64,000 nt of DNA from Acidobacteriaceae bacterium KBS 83 (GTDB lineage: Bacteria; Acidobacteriota; Terriglobia; Terriglobales; Acidobacteriaceae): assembly GCA_000381585.1 (NCBI GenBank), contig KB906739.1, positions 62,001-126,000 of the forward strand. Reading direction: 5' to 3'. The notes under the pieces were generated by a model that did not search any database, was not told where the DNA came from, and saw only the letters and a program-made list of their open reading frames with translations. Positions 63,824 to 64,000 of the stretch are shown here, piece by piece; the first letter of the stretch is position 1; every line of letters begins with the position of its first letter. Made by a program: the position numbers and the translations under genes.

Positions 63824-64000
63824 ATGGAAAAATTCGTCATTCGCGGCGGCAATCCGCTGCTCGGTTCTATTCGCGTTTCAGGGGCGAAGAACTCTGCGCT
63901 GCCCTGCATGGCAGCAGCCATTCTTACCGAAGATGAGGTCATCCTCGAGAATATCCCCCAAGTCCGCGATATCGAAACAGAGCGCAAGCTGCTCGTCTCC
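63824..64000 (+). CDS. murA: UDP-N-acetylglucosamine 1-carboxyvinyltransferase, N-terminal part (3' end outside window)
   Basis: The first 59 codons are open to the window edge and translate to MEKFVIRGGNPLLGSIRVSG, followed by KNSALPCMAAAILT and NIPQVRDIETERKLLVS. This is the N-terminal strand and PEP/UDP-GlcNAc-binding part of MurA, which transfers enolpyruvate to UDP-GlcNAc in the first committed step of peptidoglycan synthesis. The AGGAG lies about 11 bases before the ATG, and a good promoter is just upstream. Confidence 0.93.
   Translation, partial: MEKFVIRGGNPLLGSIRVSGAKNSALPCMAAAILTEDEVILENIPQVRDIETERKLLVS

Overview
The window reads as chromosomal DNA of an acidobacterium, most likely from the Terriglobia/Acidobacteriaceae. 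The grounds are a moderately high G+C content, a large hopanoid locus, a complete tolQ-tolR-tolA-tolB-pal-cpoB cluster, large secreted PQQ-like propeller proteins with chitobiase-type C-terminal modules, and dispersed 'catcctga..cagcg..gg.tgggatac' intergenic repeats. The taxonomic call rests on recalled family resemblance, not on a database search. I see no rRNA, tRNA, CRISPR array, prophage or insertion sequence.

Layout. 1-5.9 kb: the end of a propeller gene, then two tandem paralogous secreted propeller proteins. 5.9-10.1 kb (minus): a partner-switching regulatory operon of two PP2C/SpoIIE phosphatases, a HATPase anti-sigma kinase and a STAS antagonist. 10.3-13 kb: a DUF3175 protein, a YciE/YciF-type ferritin-like protein and a flavin amine oxidase. 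13.2-14.1 kb: an AT-richer orphan membrane protein flanked by imperfect direct repeats. 14.5-16.3 kb: ispG and a small secreted protein. 16.3-19.2 kb (minus): a membrane glycosyltransferase, an MFS transporter and queF. 19.3-22.9 kb: an HlyD-like adaptor, a TPR protein and a TolC-like protein, with no pump gene. 23-25.5 kb: hpnJ and a pair of four-helix EamA proteins.

25.6-41.7 kb holds 13 consecutive minus-strand genes. In transcription order they are ispH, shc, hpnH, an unknown, hpnA, hpnG, two zinc MDR dehydrogenases, hpnC, hpnD, hpnE, a GH15 glycosidase and a divergent lipoxygenase. A good sigma-70-type promoter lies directly upstream of ispH. Then follow recN, the divergent tol-pal cluster, a GT2, the two-subunit 2-oxoacid:ferredoxin oxidoreductase, carA-unknown-carB-dapA-like, lepB, a secreted glycine-zipper protein, and a peptidoglycan-related run (serine hydrolase, murQ, start of murA).

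How the parts fit together. IspG and IspH complete the MEP pathway. HpnC, HpnD and HpnE make squalene, SHC cyclises it, HpnH and HpnG add and trim the adenosyl side chain, and HpnA and HpnJ decorate the product. The two dehydrogenases translationally linked to hpnG and hpnC are reasonable candidates for the reductive step from ribosylhopane to bacteriohopanetetrol. The EamA pair behind hpnJ resembles an ArnE/ArnF-type lipid flippase.

The strongest unexplained non-coding signal is a composite intergenic element found twice (14161-14437 and 49303-49615). Both copies carry, in the same order and with partly conserved spacing, a promoter-like box, a CGCCACC/GGTGGCG hairpin, a pair of about 21-bp repeats with a 29-bp period, and a G-rich palindrome.
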